NCBI GenBank assembly: GCA_045538075.1
Contig: JAZSQT010000036.1
Location: 1 to 9,302, forward strand
DNA: 9,302 nucleotides
Direction of reading: 5' to 3'
From: JAZSQT01 sp045538075
GTDB taxonomy: Bacteria; Chrysiogenota; Deferribacteres; Deferribacterales; Mucispirillaceae
The position numbers and the translations under genes were made by a program. Below the pieces are notes generated by a model that had not been told where the DNA came from, searched no databases, and saw only the letters and a list, made by a program, of their open reading frames with translations. Shown here piece by piece: positions 6,824-9,302 of this stretch. The number at the start of each line of letters is the position of its first letter. The first letter of the stretch is position 1.

Positions 6824-7847
6824 TTTATGTTTTAGTTTTTTAATATATTCACAAGTTGCAGAAAGTTCAGATACAGAAACCATGTGTAAAATTGCAATTA
6901 AAAATGGTGATTCTTTTGCTGATATAACTGAAAAAATGTTTGAAACTATAGATAATATATTACCTATTACTGTAGCAGGTCAATCTATTGGATTAGATGG
7001 TGAAGAGAGAACAGATATGGAAACTGAACCACACCCACCAATTTGCGTGTGTGAGATACCTATTCCACCATTTGTTAGGACTGGTATATCAATTAGTTTT
7101 TGGAATCCATTAGGTAATATTGATACAGTATCTATTCCATATTGTTTTCCATCATTAGGTATGAGTTTACCTGTTCCATTAGGAGCGAGCCGTGCTTATG
7201 GTGCAAGGTCATCAGGTGTAAGAGACCAATTTATAACAGCAAATTCGCATTATTTTTCTTATTTATCCGTAATGAAAATGGTTAGCGAAACTTTGTTTGC
7301 TGGGTGTTTAACAATTCCTACACAAACTGGTATAGATCATATGTCAGAGATTCAAGTGTGGTGGCAAAATGATTTATGGGCTATGACGTTAAGTCCAGAA
7401 AGTCTTTTAGTTGCAAATAAGGTAGCACAGACAAGTTGTATGGCTGATAGTTTAAGTGTGAGTTTATCTAAGAAGGCACTAAATCCGCTTTTTTGGTGTG
7501 CTGGGAGCTGGGGTAGTATTTATCCATTAACAACAAATGTTGGTTCTGGAACAGCTTTAACAAGTTATGCGATGCTTGTGACAAGAACATTAGTTGAGCA
7601 GAGTAAATTTTTAAAAATTCAAAAAGTAAATGGAAGTCATATGTTAACAAAAATGTGTCAACCGATTCCCACACAATTTATATTAAAAAACGAGATAAAT
7701 ATGTTTCCATTATATCCTCAATCAAAAAAATCCCGTTTTCCAATAGGTTATCCTTCTGAAATTTGGGGAGTAGGCTTAGATAATCCCACTAATATGGGAG
7801 TTATGACGTGGATGTTATATCAAAAGCGAGATTGTTGCTATTTGTAA
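6798..7847 (+). CDS. traU: TraU, Cys-rich periplasmic conjugation protein
   Basis: TraU is a periplasmic protein needed for DNA transfer and pilus function in F-type systems. The 349-residue protein (F TraU is about 330) has a Sec signal peptide with cleavage around residue 21. The family landmarks are clear: PICVCEIPIPPFVRTGISISFWNP (81-104), PYCFP (114-118), GCLTIP (169-174), FWCAGSWGSIYP (232-243) and the ending RDCCYL. Ten cysteines remain in the mature chain (30, 83, 85, 116, 170, 214, 234, 287, 346, 347), an even number that fits several disulfides and dependence on the DsbC-like protein at the start of the window. The start lies inside the end of traW with AAAGGGG at 6785-6791, so the two are translationally coupled. 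Assignment is firm. Confidence 0.95.
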   Translation: MLKFIKVISLCFSFLIYSQVAESSDTETMCKIAIKNGDSFADITEKMFETIDNILPITVAGQSIGLDGEERTDMETEPHPPICVCEIPIPPFVRTGISISFWNPLGNIDTVSIPYCFPSLGMSLPVPLGASRAYGARSSGVRDQFITANSHYFSYLSVMKMVSETLFAGCLTIPTQTGIDHMSEIQVWWQNDLWAMTLSPESLLVANKVAQTSCMADSLSVSLSKKALNPLFWCAGSWGSIYPLTTNVGSGTALTSYAMLVTRTLVEQSKFLKIQKVNGSHMLTKMCQPIPTQFILKNEINMFPLYPQSKKSRFPIGYPSEIWGVGLDNPTNMGVMTWMLYQKRDCCYL

Positions 7848-7862
7848 GATATGAGGTGATAT

Positions 7863-9227
7863 ATGAGACTTTTAATAATATTTATCTTTTTATTTTTAAA
7901 TTTTTCTCTAAGTTATGCTGTTGATGTGCCAATAAATGAGTTAAGTGGAATTGGTTCAAATAGTGAAGGTGAAGAAGCAGGAAAATCTGCTGCAGGTAAA
8001 ATAGGTAAAAGTTTGGGAGAGGCAAAAAGTGCGTTATCACATAAAAATGCAAGAAATACAAGTGCTGATGTATCAAAAGAGAGTGGTTTAATTGATGGTT
8101 TTAAAAATAATCTTGATAAAAATTTAAATACTATAATGGGAAAAGGAGATGAAAAAATATATTCACTTGATAGCAATAGTAGTGTGAATGGTAAGTTATA
8201 TTGTGCAGGTCAAGATGAAATAGCAGATATTTATTATTCTAAAGATAATAAAGGGTTGATTAATATGAATATTAATATAAGTAAACAAGGAACATTATCT
8301 GTTTATGGTATTGCAGGAATTTGCTCAGATAGTTTTATGATTTGTGATAAAAAAACAAATCAAAATTTATGTAGTGGGTTTGAATATAGTGGTTTAACAG
8401 AAGAAGAAATAGCAAATCACCCATGCAAGAAAATATCTGAATGTATGAATTGGAATTTTAAAAATAGTGGTAAAAAGATTTATTTAGATGCTAACGGTTC
8501 TATATCTTGTCCAGTATCAAGTGATACAGAGGCATTAACGAGTCAAATAAGTGCAGTATTAAGTTCGGCGTATTTCACTGCAATATCAGATATAAAAGAA
8601 AGTGCAGATAAGAGTAACGTTAAGTTATATAGTCTTAACAGTTCTCAATGTGGAGAGGGTGGAGATACGGATAGTTTAGGTATTGGCGGTATAAGTTTAG
8701 ATGAACTTTCTAAAATTTATGAGAGTGGCAAATATCCAGATGGAGCTACACAATTAAGCAAAGAAAAGTCAAATGATGATTCTTTATTTTCATTACTTGA
8801 TAAAAGTAGAGATAATATGCCTGATTTATCTAATGAAACAGGTTTATTAGATGGTATATTTGGTGGAATGGAGGGAGAATTTAATAATCCAGAGTTCATT
8901 GATAGTTTTATTACTGATAGTAATAGTTGTTACATTCAAAAATGCACTGTAGAGAAAAGTTTTTCAAAAAATAATGTTAATTATGACGGTAGCACTAATG
9001 CAAGTTTAGGTAATCAAGCCTCAATTACTACTGAAATTAGGGAATGTATTAATAATTCTAATAAATATATTTGTCCAATTGAGGCTGATGAACAAATAAT
9101 AACAAATTGTTCTTGTGATAATCCTGATGAATTAAGCACTAATTTAGGTAATGTTCTTATAGGCACTACATTAATTGATAGGATAACAGATAATATTGAT
9201 GAAATTTGTAATCAGGATACAAAATAA
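7863..9227 (+). CDS. secreted Cys-rich protein at the traN position, possible TraN-like
   Basis: The 454-residue protein has a clear Sec signal peptide (hydrophobic 3-16, probable cleavage after SYA at 17-19). Residues 30-110 and 265-350 are rich in Ser, Gly, Asp, Asn and Lys with few Cys, and may be flexible. Fifteen cysteines lie in two clusters: 114-216 (including C161/C170/C188/C194/C216) and 356-449 (CYIQKC, IRECI, YICP, NCSC, EIC). In F and SXT order, traN or trbC-traN follows traU. TraN is an outer-membrane mating-pair stabilisation protein with many Cys, and pairs like the ones near the C-terminus occur in it. I could not find a diagnostic TraN stretch, and TraN is usually longer (about 600-900 residues), so this could be a short or partial TraN or an unrelated tra-operon adhesin. 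It starts after AGGTGA (7854-7859), 15 nt past traU. The next gene may continue the role. Confidence 0.5.
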   Translation: MRLLIIFIFLFLNFSLSYAVDVPINELSGIGSNSEGEEAGKSAAGKIGKSLGEAKSALSHKNARNTSADVSKESGLIDGFKNNLDKNLNTIMGKGDEKIYSLDSNSSVNGKLYCAGQDEIADIYYSKDNKGLINMNINISKQGTLSVYGIAGICSDSFMICDKKTNQNLCSGFEYSGLTEEEIANHPCKKISECMNWNFKNSGKKIYLDANGSISCPVSSDTEALTSQISAVLSSAYFTAISDIKESADKSNVKLYSLNSSQCGEGGDTDSLGIGGISLDELSKIYESGKYPDGATQLSKEKSNDDSLFSLLDKSRDNMPDLSNETGLLDGIFGGMEGEFNNPEFIDSFITDSNSCYIQKCTVEKSFSKNNVNYDGSTNASLGNQASITTEIRECINNSNKYICPIEADEQIITNCSCDNPDELSTNLGNVLIGTTLIDRITDNIDEICNQDTK

Positions 9228-9256
9228 AAAAATAAATTAATTATTATTTTCACATC

Positions 9257-9302
9257 TTTCTTTTAAATATATATGGGGAAACTCATATATATTTAAAAGG
9301 AG
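9257..9302 (+). promoter_or_regulatory. long hairpin with the next gene's ribosome site in its 3' arm
   Basis: In the 75-nt gap after the Cys-rich gene, bases 9260-9275 are exactly complementary to 9284-9299 (16 pairs). The stem extends inward by G9276-U9283 and G9277-C9282 to a GAAA tetraloop (9278-9281), and outward by U9259-G9300, U9258-A9301 and U9257-G9302, giving 21 continuous pairs. Apart from the pairs near the loop and at the base it is almost all A-U. The 3' arm ends in AAAAGGAG, a strong ribosome site, so the hairpin would hide translation initiation of a gene beginning just past the window. A classic terminator is less likely: no U-run follows the stem within the visible bases. 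DNA-level function (protein-binding palindrome) is also possible. Confidence 0.65.
9295..9302 (+). promoter_or_regulatory. probable ribosome-binding site of a downstream gene outside the window
   Basis: AAAAGGAG at the extreme right edge is the same kind of site that precedes the genes in this operon. The start codon would fall roughly within the next 5-10 bases, which are not visible. All eight bases are in the 3' arm of the hairpin described above. Confidence 0.55.

Noticed and set aside
8079..8860. Possible internal duplication in the Cys-rich protein (ESGLIDGF / ETGLLDGI and KIYSLDS / KLYSLNS)
   Set aside because: The two pairs occur in opposite order and the matches are only 6-8 residues, so chance or simple composition is as likely.
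7468..8899. Several short minus-strand open frames opposite traU and the Cys-rich gene
   Set aside because: They lie wholly within well-supported + strand genes and show no ribosome site or family signal.
9257..9302. Reading the right-edge hairpin as an ordinary rho-independent terminator
   Set aside because: The stem is nearly all A-U, no T-run follows on the + strand within the window, none directly follows on the minus strand either, and the 3' arm contains a ribosome site. It cannot be fully excluded because the window ends there.

Overview
The window is a strongly A+T-rich stretch of Gram-negative DNA that holds part of a conjugative transfer (tra) operon. Nine genes lie on the + strand, all in the same direction and almost touching. 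They belong to the F-type (MPF-F, F/R391/SXT-like) type IV secretion system. The hosts suggested by the sequence are Gram-negative: there are lipoprotein signals, Sec signal peptides, periplasmic disulfide-forming proteins and a peptidoglycan-binding OmpA-like domain. Low G+C, TTA/AGA-type codon use and clear AAGGAG-type ribosome sites fit groups such as the Campylobacterota or A+T-rich proteobacteria, but the phylum cannot be fixed from the sequence alone. The DNA could be a plasmid, an integrative conjugative element or a chromosomal island; no replication, integration or IS sequence is present to decide.

Layout: a DsbC/thioredoxin-fold disulfide isomerase, cut by the left edge (1-741); a small OmpA-like protein (750-1328); TraB, the VirB10-like channel scaffold (1325-2569); two consecutive small lipoproteins that together look like TraV split into an N-terminal Cys-pair part (2571-2738) and a C-terminal part (2738-3184); TraC, the VirB4-like ATPase (3184-5709); an S26 signal-peptidase-like protein at the position of trbI/trhF (5725-6216); TraW (6218-6823); TraU (6798-7847); and a 454-residue secreted Cys-rich protein at the traN position (7863-9227). 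Most junctions are overlaps (TGA/ATG, TAGTG, TAATG, a 26-nt overlap) or gaps of 15 nt or less, so this is one transcript with translational coupling. No internal promoter or terminator is apparent.

How the parts fit: TraC powers pilus assembly and secretion at the inner membrane. TraB spans the periplasm and, in F-type systems, joins the outer-membrane TraV/TraK ring. TraW and TraU are periplasmic pilus-assembly and mating-pair proteins. The many cysteines of TraU and the TraN-like protein are natural clients of the DsbC-like isomerase. The S26 protein probably processes a transfer component, or did so ancestrally.

The two most interesting points are the apparent fission of traV into two separately lipidated proteins, and a long hairpin at the right edge (9257-9302). 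Its 3' arm contains AAAAGGAG, which looks like the ribosome-binding site of the next, unseen gene, and it has a GAAA tetraloop and G-U pairs over the AGGAG. That arrangement resembles an RNA thermometer or another translational switch rather than a simple terminator. The sequence shows no wholly unknown multi-gene system; the novelty lies in variations on a known one.
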